From contig JACRHK010000066.1 of NCBI GenBank assembly GCA_016217625.1, positions 1 through 18,731 of the forward strand: a DNA stretch of 18,731 nt, read 5' to 3'. Shown piece by piece: positions 1 to 7,297 of this stretch. The notes beneath the pieces are model-generated. The model saw nothing but the letters and a program-made list of their open reading frames with translations. It searched no databases and was not told where the DNA came from. The stretch's first letter is position 1. Every line of letters starts with the position of its first letter. The DNA is from Nitrospirota bacterium. Lineage in GTDB: Bacteria > Nitrospirota > RBG-16-64-22 > JACRHK01. The position numbers and the translations under genes are program-made.

Positions 1-1
1 A

Positions 2-505
2 TGCACGGACGAGCGGGTGAACCGCGTCACGGCGACATTGTTCAAGCAGTACCGGTCAGCCGCCGACTATGCCCACGCAAACCCCCGGGCGTTCGAAGCC
101 GCCATCCGCCCCACGGGGTTTTTTCAGCAGAAAGCGAAAAATATCCTGGCCTGCTGCCTGCTACTTGTAGAGAAATACAAAGGGAAAGTGCCCGACCGTC
201 TGGAGGACCTGGTCGCGCTTCCCGGCGTGGGGAGGAAGACGGCGAACATCGTTCTGGGGAACGCCTACGGGCGGCAGGCTATCGCCGTGGACACCCATGT
301 CCGCCGGGTGGCCCAGCGGCTGGGCTTGACCGACCAGGACGACCCCGACAAGATCGAACAGGACCTCAATCGGGTCTTTCCGGCATCCCGATGGACGCTG
401 GCCACGAACCTCCTCATTCTCCACGGTAGAGAGGTCTGCCAGGCGCGCAAACCCCTCTGCGGCGAGTGCGCGCTGGCCGATCTGTGTCCCTCCGTAGAGC
501 AGTAG
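2..505 (+). CDS. nth: Endonuclease III, 5'-truncated by the window
   Basis: Base-excision-repair DNA glycosylase/AP lyase acting on oxidised pyrimidines. The frame is open from base 2 and starts CTDERVNRVT, the conserved region following the ALILSAQ segment of the family, so roughly the first 45-50 residues lie outside the window; the GTG at 17 is an internal Val and not a start. Visible are the helix-hairpin-helix LPGVGRKTANIVL, whose Lys is the catalytic lysine, the VDTHVRRVAQRLG segment with the catalytic Asp, and the C-terminal iron-sulphur loop with exact spacing C-x6-C-x2-C-x5-C (CQARKPLCGECALADLC). The last codons and the stop TAG (503-505) run into a heptamer repeat (see 501-523), so the C-terminal residues after LC are probably repeat-derived. 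Identification is secure. Confidence 0.96.
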   Translation, partial: CTDERVNRVTATLFKQYRSAADYAHANPRAFEAAIRPTGFFQQKAKNILACCLLLVEKYKGKVPDRLEDLVALPGVGRKTANIVLGNAYGRQAIAVDTHVRRVAQRLGLTDQDDPDKIEQDLNRVFPASRWTLATNLLILHGREVCQARKPLCGECALADLCPSVEQ

Positions 506-523
506 ACAGTAGGCAGTAGGCAG
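501..523. repeat. Heptamer tandem repeat AGTAGGC, about 3.3 copies
   Basis: Reading in 7-base steps gives AGTAGAC (501-507), AGTAGGC (508-514), AGTAGGC (515-521), then AG. A degenerate unit GTAGAGC may precede it at 494-500. It overlaps the nth stop codon and ends just before the ribosome-binding site of the next gene. It is one of five islands with the same period in this window. Confidence 0.85.
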
Positions 524-530
524 AAAAGGC

Positions 531-536
531 AGGAGG
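531..536 (+). promoter_or_regulatory. Shine-Dalgarno AGGAGG that favours a TTG start at 543
   Basis: AGGAGG directly abuts the ATG at 537 with no spacer, which is too close for normal initiation. The in-frame TTG at 543 is six bases downstream, an ideal spacing. The true start of the nucleotidase may therefore be TTG 543 (LNRRLVLSLG), still leaving a complete signal peptide. Confidence 0.55.
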
Positions 537-2087
537 ATGCCATTGAATAGACGGCTTGTGCTATCCCTTGGTTGCGTTTTTCTCCTTCTCACGTTCTCCC
601 TCGCGTGGGGGGCGCCGGTTGAGATCCGGATTCTCCACGTGAACGATTTCCACGGTTTTGTCGATCCCCATCAGCCGGTGGGATCCGGGGAGGTCCTTGG
701 AGGAGTGGCCTACCTGGCGGCAGAGGCGGAACGTCTCAGAAAAGAGAAACCTACGCTCTTCCTGGCCGCCGGCGACATGATCCAGGGACACAACTGGGCG
801 AACCTGACCCATGGCGCCTCGGTCATTGCCCTCATGCACTCGTTGCGCTTTGACGCCATGGTCGTGGGGAACCATGAGTTCGACTTCGGCCAGGAGACCC
901 TCAAGGCCAGGGTGTCTGAGGCCCGGTTCCCCGTCCTCGGCGCGAACGTGGAGGGGTTGGAAGTCCTTCGACCGTACGTGCTACGGGAGATCCAGAGGGT
1001 CCGGATTGCCGTCATCGGCGTCGTGACCGAGGAGACGCCGATCTCCACGCACCCGAAGAACGTCGCCGGCCTGTCCTTCACACCGCCGGCCCGGACCGTC
1101 GAGCAGATCCTCCGGGAGCTCAAGGGAAAAGCCGACCTGTTCATTGTCCTCTCCCATCTCGGCCACCACGAGGACCGACGCCTGGCCGAAGCCGTCCCGG
1201 GGATCTCGGTCATCGTCGGGGGGCACTCGCATACCAAGGTGGAGAAGCCTGTTCCGATCGGCAAGACCCTGGTCGTCCAGGCCTGGGAGCATGGGAAGGC
1301 GCTGGGGGTCCTGGACCTTACGGTGGACGGGAGCAAGATCGTCGCCTTCGAGGGGAAACTGGCGGAGATCAAGCCCGCGTTGGGGAGAAGGGACGAGGCC
1401 GTCGCTCGGATTGTCGAGGAGTACCAGCAGCGGATGGCGGCCTTTCTTTCCGAGCGGATCGGAGAGGCCGCGGTGGACCTGGACGGCGCGCGCGTGAGGC
1501 AGCAGGAGACGAACCTGGGGAACTTCATCGCGGACGTCATGCGCCAGGCCGCCGGGGCCGACGCCACGATCATCAACGGCGGCGGGATTCGGACCGGCAT
1601 CAGGAAGGGGGAGGTAAGGGTCCGCGACGTGTACGCGGCCCTTCCCTTCGACAACTACATCGTCTCCGTCCGTCTGACGGGGAGGCAGATTCGCGAAGCC
1701 CTGGAGCACGGGGTTTCGGCCGTCGAAGAGGGGGGAGGCCGGTTCCCCCAGGTCTCGGGGATCGCGTTCACCTTTACGCGATCCGCGCCGCCCGGCTCCC
1801 GGATCCGGGAGGTGCGGGTGGGGGGGCGGCCGCTGGATCCGGAGAGGGAGTACGCGGTTGCCACGAATGATTTCGTGGCGGCCGGAGGGGACGGCTATCG
1901 CGCCTTCGGAGAGGCCGTGAGGGCCTCAGGCGATTTCGCGGTCGTCGGGGGGGCGATGAAGGGGGAGAGGCTCCTCTATAACGACGCGGGGCGCTGGCTC
2001 CGGGACGTCGTGATCGAAGAGATCAGAACCCGGAAGGCGCTCGCCCCGGCCGTCGAGGGGAGAATCCGGGAATTGGATCCCCCATGA
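537..2087 (+). CDS. Secreted 5'-nucleotidase / UshA-family metallophosphatase
   Basis: Probable periplasmic nucleotide hydrolase (5'-nucleotidase, UDP-sugar hydrolase or 2',3'-cyclic phosphodiesterase; substrate cannot be told from sequence). Residues 1-25 form a signal peptide: two Arg, a hydrophobic core and WGA cleavage region. The N-terminal calcineurin-like domain (about 28-280) carries the dinuclear-metal motifs D37-x-H39, G79-D80, G111-NHE114, H207 in VLSHLG and GGHSH (H230, H232). The C-terminal 5'-nucleotidase domain (about 305-500) has ETNLGNFIADVM, INGGGIR and the substrate-stacking region TNDFVAAGGDGY. Length (516 aa) fits the family. The start is ATG 537 or, better supported by spacing, TTG 543. 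Its stop overlaps the next gene (ATGA, 2084-2087), implying translational coupling. No lipobox is obvious, although Cys13 lies in the hydrophobic segment. Confidence 0.93.
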   Translation: MPLNRRLVLSLGCVFLLLTFSLAWGAPVEIRILHVNDFHGFVDPHQPVGSGEVLGGVAYLAAEAERLRKEKPTLFLAAGDMIQGHNWANLTHGASVIALMHSLRFDAMVVGNHEFDFGQETLKARVSEARFPVLGANVEGLEVLRPYVLREIQRVRIAVIGVVTEETPISTHPKNVAGLSFTPPARTVEQILRELKGKADLFIVLSHLGHHEDRRLAEAVPGISVIVGGHSHTKVEKPVPIGKTLVVQAWEHGKALGVLDLTVDGSKIVAFEGKLAEIKPALGRRDEAVARIVEEYQQRMAAFLSERIGEAAVDLDGARVRQQETNLGNFIADVMRQAAGADATIINGGGIRTGIRKGEVRVRDVYAALPFDNYIVSVRLTGRQIREALEHGVSAVEEGGGRFPQVSGIAFTFTRSAPPGSRIREVRVGGRPLDPEREYAVATNDFVAAGGDGYRAFGEAVRASGDFAVVGGAMKGERLLYNDAGRWLRDVVIEEIRTRKALAPAVEGRIRELDPP

Positions 2088-2266
2088 GGGTGGAAGTCAA
2101 CGGTCAGGCCTTGGATCTCCTGCCGGGAATGACGGTGCGGCATGCCCTGATTCAGTCGGGCCTCTTGGGAGAGGTCGAGGCGGGAAAGAAAGTCTACGAT
2201 ATCTGGGGAAACGAGGTGGGACTCGAGGGGGCCCTGATCGAAGGGATGGTGTTGAAGGTAAGATGA
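2084..2266 (+). CDS. Small beta-grasp-like protein (60 aa), ThiS/MoaD-like fold without C-terminal GG
   Basis: A 60-residue protein whose ATG overlaps the nucleotidase stop by 4 bases. The pattern MRVEVNGQ, then PGMTVRHALIQSG, then a final DIWGNEVGLEGALIEGMVLKV matches the layout of small beta-grasp proteins of the ThiS/MoaD type: a strand, a 'G-x-TV-x-x-AL' helix start, and a late 'G-x-L-x-x-G-x-x-L' strand pair. It ends in LKVR and lacks the Gly-Gly tail that sulphur carriers need for adenylation, so a ThiS function is unlikely. It could equally resemble the N-terminal ferredoxin-like strand of larger redox subunits, but no cysteines are present. The function is unknown. Coupling to the nucleotidase suggests co-expression. 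The coding call is strong because of the overlap and the clean protein-like composition; the fold call is an inference. Confidence 0.75.
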   Translation: MRVEVNGQALDLLPGMTVRHALIQSGLLGEVEAGKKVYDIWGNEVGLEGALIEGMVLKVR

Positions 2267-2294
2267 TGTCCAAGGTCCAAAGTCCAAGGTCAAA
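2267..2294. repeat. Heptamer tandem repeat NGTCCAA, four units
   Basis: Exactly four 7-base units follow the stop codon: TGTCCAA, GGTCCAA, AGTCCAA, GGTCAAA. The repeat fills the gap between the 60-aa gene and the Shine-Dalgarno (AAGGAGG, 2296-2302) of the DUF4337 gene. Confidence 0.85.
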
Positions 2295-2308
2295 GAAGGA
2301 GGGGTGCA

Positions 2309-2896
2309 ATGGCTGAAGTCGAACTGCCCAATCCGGAAGAACTCGAAGAGTTGAAGGGGAAGACATTCACCAGGCGCGTCGCGCTCACCACGGCGGTCTT
2401 CGCCGTCGCGCTCGCCATCGCCGCCCTGGGGGGGAACAACGCGATGAAGGAAATGCTCCTTGCCCAACAGTTGGCTGCCGACCAATGGGCGTACTATCAG
2501 GCGAAGGTCATCAGAGAGCACCTCTACAAGAGCCAAAAGGTGCAGGTCGAGGCGGCGCTGAAGGAGAGGGGAGGGGGGATGAAGCCCGAGGCCCGAGCGC
2601 ACTTCGAGGCCGTCTTGAAGAAGATGGGCGAGGAGGAGTCCCGCTACCGATCCGAGAAAAAGGAGATCGAGCAGGAGGCCCGGAAGCTCGAGCACGAGCG
2701 GGACGTGAACCGGAGCAAGGACCCTTATTTCGACTATGCCGAGGTCTTGCTTCAAATCGCCATCGTGATGGCGTCCATCGCGATCATCTCCGCATCGCGC
2801 CCGGTCTTCTACTTCGCCGTCGCGGCGGCCGCTCTGGGGACGGCGCTCGCCATCAACGGCTATCTACTGCTTGTCCAGGTTCCTTTCTTTCATTAG
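2309..2896 (+). CDS. DUF4337 family membrane protein
   Basis: A 195-residue membrane protein. An acidic N-terminus (ELPNPEELEEL) is followed by TM1 (about 24-41), a loop with AYYQAKVIREHLY (61-73), the signature of DUF4337 proteins, a charged, probably coiled-coil segment (75-135) and two C-terminal helices (about 145-161 and 166-189). The start is ATG 2309, preceded by AAGGAGG six bases upstream. Function is unknown for the family; no catalytic motif is visible. It is the last gene of the forward cluster and converges on the FadL-like gene. A heptamer repeat sits on each side of it (2267-2294 and 2906-2961), which is unusual. Confidence 0.88.
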   Translation: MAEVELPNPEELEELKGKTFTRRVALTTAVFAVALAIAALGGNNAMKEMLLAQQLAADQWAYYQAKVIREHLYKSQKVQVEAALKERGGGMKPEARAHFEAVLKKMGEEESRYRSEKKEIEQEARKLEHERDVNRSKDPYFDYAEVLLQIAIVMASIAIISASRPVFYFAVAAAALGTALAINGYLLLVQVPFFH

Positions 2897-2905
2897 GTTA
2901 TGTCA

Positions 2906-2961
2906 TGAGGACTGCGGACTGCGGAAAACGCCGCTGTTTCCGTCCTCCGTCCTCAGTCCCT
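2906..2961. repeat. Heptamer repeat island with dyad symmetry between convergent genes
   Basis: Eight consecutive 7-base units in one register: TGAGGAC, TGCGGAC, TGCGGAA, AACGCCG, CTGTTTC, CGTCCTC, CGTCCTC, AGTCCCT. The left units (GGAC-rich) are approximately complementary to the right units (GTCC-rich), so the RNA from either strand can fold; the central stem GGAAA/TTTCC is clearest. It fills most of the gap between the convergent DUF4337 and porin genes and may terminate transcription in both directions, though no U-tract follows. Confidence 0.75.
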
Positions 2962-2985
2962 GTTGCTCTGACCTCGTGCCTTATT

Positions 2986-4197
2986 TCAGAACCGGTAGCC
3001 CACCGACGCCGTCAGGACGTGGATGGTGGAGTCGTACGTCCCGTTGGAGGGGGGGGTGTTGATGCTCCCCGATGCCGTCCGCTCCTGTAAGAACTGGATG
3101 AGGTATCCCACATCCAGACTCCATTGTCGCAGCCGATAGCCGAATCCTGCTGCAAGGACGTGACGATCGGCATCGGGGAGCATGGGATCCAGGGTGTTGT
3201 CTGGCACGGGGCTCGTGTCGAAGTAGTATCCGGCGCGGAGCGTCCATTGATCATCCAGGCGGTAGTTCCCTCCCACGCGGAGCGAGTAGGCGTCCTTCCA
3301 GTTCCGGGGGATCGTGTTGTTCAGGAGCGGGTTGTCCGTGACGAGCTGGATAGACCGGAAAGTCGACCAATCGACCCAATCGACATCCGCCTCGAGGGTC
3401 AACCGCGGGTTCACCCGATAGGCAATCCCCGCCGTGACGACGGAGGGAAGCTTCAATGCGATGTGGGCATTCGCCGGGGGAGTGACACCGATGATCTCGG
3501 CCGTACCGCGCATAACGTACTTCACTTCGCTCCGATACGTCAGGCCGATCCGCACCTGGTCCGAGGGACGGAACTGCAACCCGAGGTTGAACCCCATCCC
3601 CGTATCGTCCGCTTTGACTGAGAGTTTGCGATCCACCGTCACGCCGGGCGCAACGGGGATGGGAGCCATCCGCTCGATCTTGGCGTCGGCATAGACGACG
3701 TTCAGCCCGGCCGCAATGGAAACCTGGGGGCTGACCCGGTAGGCGACCGTCGGGTTCGCGTCCACCGTGATGAGTTCCGCGCGCGTGGAGTTGTAACGAG
3801 CGATCCCCGTGTCGCTCCAGCGAATCGAAAGCCCGAAGGGGGTGAAGACGCCGAGTCCCAGGGTAAACGGTCCCGTGCCTTGGTTTGTCGACAGATACAG
3901 ATGGGAGGGGAAGTTCAGCTTGTTGCGGTCCTCCTCCCGCAGGCCGAGCGGGTTGGTGAACTCGTTGGAGATGGAGATGAGCGACGTGCCGAGGACGGCC
4001 TGGGCGCCTTTCACCTCCGTGAGGCCGGCCGGGTTGTAGTAAATAGCCGTAGGGTCGTCCGCCTGGGCGGTAAAGGCCAGCCCCTGCCCGATGGCCGCTC
4101 CGCCCTGAGCGCCGATGCGGAAACCGGTAGCCTGCGCGGGGAATCCGCTTCCCAAGATGAGCCCAACCACTGCCAACCCGATGCAGACGCGTTTCAT
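2986..4197 (-). CDS. OmpP1/FadL/TodX family outer-membrane transport protein
   Basis: Predicted 403-residue outer-membrane beta-barrel for uptake of hydrophobic molecules (long-chain fatty acids or aromatics in characterised relatives). A signal peptide (1-23, ending AQA before TGFRIG) leads into the family hallmark ATGFRIGAQG...NPAGL (N55-L59), the N-terminal plug region seen in FadL. The rest is alternating-polarity strands typical of a barrel, ending VLTASVGYRF with the terminal aromatic residue recognised by the BAM machinery. The start is supported by GAGGAGGGG about 6 bases upstream of the ATG at 4197. It lies 53 bases downstream of the aminotransferase on the same strand, with no clear promoter between, so co-transcription is possible. 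The substrate cannot be assigned. Confidence 0.92.
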   Translation of the reverse strand: MKRVCIGLAVVGLILGSGFPAQATGFRIGAQGGAAIGQGLAFTAQADDPTAIYYNPAGLTEVKGAQAVLGTSLISISNEFTNPLGLREEDRNKLNFPSHLYLSTNQGTGPFTLGLGVFTPFGLSIRWSDTGIARYNSTRAELITVDANPTVAYRVSPQVSIAAGLNVVYADAKIERMAPIPVAPGVTVDRKLSVKADDTGMGFNLGLQFRPSDQVRIGLTYRSEVKYVMRGTAEIIGVTPPANAHIALKLPSVVTAGIAYRVNPRLTLEADVDWVDWSTFRSIQLVTDNPLLNNTIPRNWKDAYSLRVGGNYRLDDQWTLRAGYYFDTSPVPDNTLDPMLPDADRHVLAAGFGYRLRQWSLDVGYLIQFLQERTASGSINTPPSNGTYDSTIHVLTASVGYRF

Positions 4198-4250
4198 CGT
4201 GTCCCCTCCTCGCTAGATGGATTCGCTGGTCGCAGTCGCACCTCGATCGC

Positions 4251-5444
4251 TTACCGGAGCCGGTGGAGGGCCGCCTCCATCCGGTCCAGCCCTTTGGTGA
4301 TCTCCTCCATGGACGTGGCGTAGGAGAGGCGCAGGTAGCGATCGTCGCCGAAGGGGGCGCCGGCCACCAGCGCGACGTGGGACTCCTCCAGCAGGTAGTC
4401 TGCGAGGTCCACTGAGCCCCGGATGGCCCGACCCTTCCGCCCTCTCCCGAAATAGGGGTCCACGCGGGGGAACGCGTAGAAGGCGCCCTGCGGGACGCGG
4501 CACGTGACGCCTTCCATGCGGTTCAATCGGTCAATTATGTATCGCCTGCGTCGATCGAACTCCTCTACCATCGCCTCGACGCAAGCCTGCGAGCCCCTGA
4601 GCGCCGCGACGGCGGCTTTCTGCGCGATGGATGTGGGGTTGGATGTGCTCTGGCTTTGGGCGATTCCCATGGCGGAGACGACCTCCTTCGATCCGGCCGC
4701 ATACCCGATCCGCCATCCGGTCATCGCATAGGCCTTGGAAAGACCGTTGACCGTGATCGTCCTGGCCCGCGCCTCCGGCCCGAGCGAGGCGACGCTCACG
4801 GGGCGGAATCCGTCATAGGTCAGCTTCTCGTAGATCTCGTCGGAGACGATCCAGAGGCCCCGCTCCAGGGCGACGGCCGCCAGCTCTTCCCACCGTTCCC
4901 TGGGGTACGCCGCCCCCGTGGGGTTGCAGGGGGAGTTGAGGATCAGCATCTTGCTCCGGGGGGTCAGAGCCGCGCGGAGCGTCTCGGGATGCAGCAGGAA
5001 ACCGTCGCGTTCTTCCGTCGGGATCAAGACAGGCCGCCCCCCGTGCAGGAGGACCTGATCGGGGTAGGAGACCCAACAGGGGGAGGGGATGAGGACCTCG
5101 TCGCCGGGATTGAGGAGGACCTGATCGAGGAGATACAAGGAATGTTTTGCGCCGCAAGAGACGATGATCTCCTCGTGGCAAAAGTGCAGGCCGCTGTCCC
5201 GTGCGAACTTCTCCCGGACGGCCTCTTTCAGATCCTCGATCCCCGTAACGGGCGTATACTTGGTGAATCCTTCGCGGATAGCCTCGATCGCGGCATCCTT
5301 GATGTGCGCGGGCGTGTCGAAGTCCGGCTCACCGGCGGCAAAATTGATCACGTCCACGCCGGCTTTGCGCAGGGCTTTGGCTTTGCTGTCTGTCTGTAGC
5401 GTGGGTGAAGGTTGTATCTGCGTGATCCGCTCAGAAAGGGCCAT
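4251..5444 (-). CDS. aspC: Class I aminotransferase, aspartate (or aspartate/prephenate) type
   Basis: PLP-dependent enzyme of the Ib aspartate aminotransferase group, which transfers an amino group between aspartate and 2-oxoglutarate (some relatives use prephenate). With the start at 5444 the protein is 397 aa, the usual length. Key positions: AAGEPDFDTP (36-45), N174 in NSPCNPTG, D202 and Y205 in SDEIYE, the Schiff-base K237 in LSKAYAMTGWRIGY, and R372 in LRLSYA, which binds the substrate carboxylate. An upstream ATG at 5480 would add 12 unconserved residues and would lie upstream of the likely transcription start; the ATG at 5444 has GGAG eight bases before it and begins with the family's MALSERI. 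A sigma-70 promoter fits just upstream (5471-5499). Confidence 0.93.
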   Translation of the reverse strand: MALSERITQIQPSPTLQTDSKAKALRKAGVDVINFAAGEPDFDTPAHIKDAAIEAIREGFTKYTPVTGIEDLKEAVREKFARDSGLHFCHEEIIVSCGAKHSLYLLDQVLLNPGDEVLIPSPCWVSYPDQVLLHGGRPVLIPTEERDGFLLHPETLRAALTPRSKMLILNSPCNPTGAAYPRERWEELAAVALERGLWIVSDEIYEKLTYDGFRPVSVASLGPEARARTITVNGLSKAYAMTGWRIGYAAGSKEVVSAMGIAQSQSTSNPTSIAQKAAVAALRGSQACVEAMVEEFDRRRRYIIDRLNRMEGVTCRVPQGAFYAFPRVDPYFGRGRKGRAIRGSVDLADYLLEESHVALVAGAPFGDDRYLRLSYATSMEEITKGLDRMEAALHRLR

Positions 5445-5470
5445 GGCCTGATCTCCAGAAAACGCCACCC

Positions 5471-5499
5471 ACCTTAACATACCCTCCGGTTGGTGTCAA
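5471..5499 (-). promoter_or_regulatory. Sigma-70-like promoter for the aminotransferase
   Basis: On the minus strand a perfect TTGACA (5499-5494) is followed by a 17-base spacer and TAAGGT (5476-5471), with a TG one base before the -10 box (extended -10). Transcription would begin near 5464, giving a roughly 20-base leader holding the GGAG site of the gene starting at 5444. Confidence 0.65.
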
Positions 5500-5514
5500 A
5501 CCGATTTTCGGTTT
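5498..5514. promoter_or_regulatory. 17-bp palindrome, candidate operator
   Basis: AAACCGA, three-base centre TTT, TCGGTTT: a perfect 7-bp dyad. It overlaps the -35 box of the aminotransferase promoter and lies just upstream of the TTGACA (5520-5525) facing the amidase gene, so a dimeric repressor bound here could affect both divergent genes. No family of regulator can be named. Confidence 0.5.
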
Positions 5515-5519
5515 TCATG

Positions 5520-5552
5520 TTGACAAATCCTCAAACATAAGGTACTTATAAT
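5520..5552 (+). promoter_or_regulatory. Possible promoter for the amidase operon, unusual spacing
   Basis: A perfect TTGACA (5520-5525) and a perfect TATAAT (5547-5552) occur in a locally AT-rich stretch, but 21 bases apart, beyond the 16-18 preferred by sigma-70. A 17-base spacing would use TACTTA (5543-5548) as a poor -10 box. A promoter is likely here; which boxes are used is uncertain. Confidence 0.45.
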
Positions 5553-5596
5553 TAAAGTTGTAAGCAAAAGCTCAAGACACGGGGGATAACCGGCGG

Positions 5597-7297
5597 ATGG
5601 ATCAACAAAAGAGAATCCTCCTGGCTGTCGTGGTGCTCGGTCTGCTCTGGCCGGGTTCTGTCCAGGAGGCCTTGGCCAAATCGCCCTCGGCATCCCTACT
5701 CTTCCAACAGGCTGAGGCGAAGTGCCGCAACCTGGGGCTCCACGGCCCAAAGACCGACAGCCGGCTTTGGGAACATTGCCTCGAGCGTTACGAAGCGGTA
5801 GCGGAGAAAGCCGACGATCCCTCCCTCATCAGTCGGGCGCTGTTCCGTCGGGCCGAACTGTTCTGGAAGCGGTATCAACAAGACAAACATTCGGAAGACC
5901 TCGACCGGACCGTCGAGGCCTGTCAGCGCCTCCTCGATCGTCACCCTTCCCATCCTGAGGCTGAGGCAGCCCTGTTCCTTCTCGCCGAAGCCTATGAGCG
6001 GAAGGAGGACCCCGAGCAGGCCCTGGCCGCCTACCGGCGTTATCTGGAGGCGTATCCGAAGGGGAAACAGGTCCACGCTGCGCGTCTGCGGGTCTCACAG
6101 CTCGACGAGCCTTCTGCGGCGCTGAAACAGGTGGGTGAGATCCGCCACTCCTCGACGCCCGGCGCCCGTCGCGTGGTCGTCGATCTGGATGGCGCGGTCC
6201 GGTTCGAACAGCGGCGCCTCTCCCATCCCGACCGTCTCTACCTCGACCTCCATGGCGCCGTGATCGATCGCCGCGAGCCGATCGCGATCGACGACGGAAT
6301 CGTCAAGCGAATTCGGGCGAGCCAGTTCGCTCCGCACATTGCCCGGATCGTCCTGGACCTGGAAGCGGTGGAGCGCTATGAAGTCTCGACGCTCGACTCG
6401 CCTCAGGCGGGGCCGTTCCGGATCGTGATCGATCTTCGGGGAACCCCCTCGGGAACCGGCTCCCCGCCGTCCCTGGAAGCGACGAAGGCCCCCGCGAAAA
6501 GGGGCGATCGCCGGGCCGCCCCGACGGACGTCGGGAGAGACCAGGCTCAGACCGTCGCATATGCTCCGCAGAAACGCGCCCCACTCTCCGACCCGCCCCC
6601 CGTCAGGCGGATCGTGATCGATCCGGGCCACGGGGGGAAGGACACCGGCGCCAAAGGCCCCAACGGCTTGCTGGAAAAAGAGGTCGCCCTGGATATCGCC
6701 AAGCGCCTGGCCAAGATCCTCCGGGAGCGGATGGACGTTGAAGCGATCCTCACGCGGGACGAAGACGTCTTCCTCGAACTCCCCGAGCGGACCGCCATCG
6801 CCAACGCGCGGAAAGCCGACCTGTTCATCTCCATCCACCTGAATGCCAGCCCTCAGCCCGCAGCCCGGGGGGTCGAGACCTATGTCCTCAACCTGACCAA
6901 CTCCCATGACCAGAAAGCGCTCGCCATCGCCGCCCGCGAAAACGGCGTCTCCCTGAAGCGCCTGAACGATTGGGAGCTGATCCTGCAAGACAAGCAGATC
7001 GACGCGAAAAAAGAGGAGTCCCTCTCGCTCGCGAAATCCGTGCAAAAGGCGATGGTGGAGCAACTGGGTCGGCGGTACCAGGTGGCACACCATGCGGAAG
7101 GGGTCCGGCAGGGACCGTTTTGGGTGCTCTACGGGGCCCAGATGCCCAGCATTCTCGCCGAGGTCTCTTTCGTCTCCAACCCCGCCGAGGCAAAGCGCCT
7201 GAAAGGGGAAAAATATCGCCAGGAGGTCGCTGAGGCCCTTTTTCGCGGGATCCAGGCATACGCCGCTTCCGGCAAGACCGCTGCCGTCGAACGATGA
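5597..7297 (+). CDS. amiC: N-acetylmuramoyl-L-alanine amidase with TPR, AMIN and Amidase_3 domains
   Basis: Periplasmic zinc hydrolase that cuts the bond between N-acetylmuramic acid and L-alanine in peptidoglycan, usually at division septa. Residues 1-28 are a signal peptide. Residues 30-170 are tetratricopeptide-like (RALFRRAELFW, AALFLLAEAYERKEDPEQALAAYRRYLEAYP), an addition to the basic AmiC plan. Residues 178-282 form an AMIN domain (RRVVVDLDG, IARIVLDLE), which targets the cell wall or septum. After a Pro-rich linker (285-335), the Amidase_3 domain has zinc ligands H345 (DPGHGG), E360 and H414 (SIHLNA), and catalytic E522 (EVSFVSN), so it should be active. The 566-aa length reflects the extra TPR part. 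The ATG has only a weak, distant GGGGG. Its stop overlaps ecfT by 4 bases. Confidence 0.94.
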   Translation: MDQQKRILLAVVVLGLLWPGSVQEALAKSPSASLLFQQAEAKCRNLGLHGPKTDSRLWEHCLERYEAVAEKADDPSLISRALFRRAELFWKRYQQDKHSEDLDRTVEACQRLLDRHPSHPEAEAALFLLAEAYERKEDPEQALAAYRRYLEAYPKGKQVHAARLRVSQLDEPSAALKQVGEIRHSSTPGARRVVVDLDGAVRFEQRRLSHPDRLYLDLHGAVIDRREPIAIDDGIVKRIRASQFAPHIARIVLDLEAVERYEVSTLDSPQAGPFRIVIDLRGTPSGTGSPPSLEATKAPAKRGDRRAAPTDVGRDQAQTVAYAPQKRAPLSDPPPVRRIVIDPGHGGKDTGAKGPNGLLEKEVALDIAKRLAKILRERMDVEAILTRDEDVFLELPERTAIANARKADLFISIHLNASPQPAARGVETYVLNLTNSHDQKALAIAARENGVSLKRLNDWELILQDKQIDAKKEESLSLAKSVQKAMVEQLGRRYQVAHHAEGVRQGPFWVLYGAQMPSILAEVSFVSNPAEAKRLKGEKYRQEVAEALFRGIQAYAASGKTAAVER

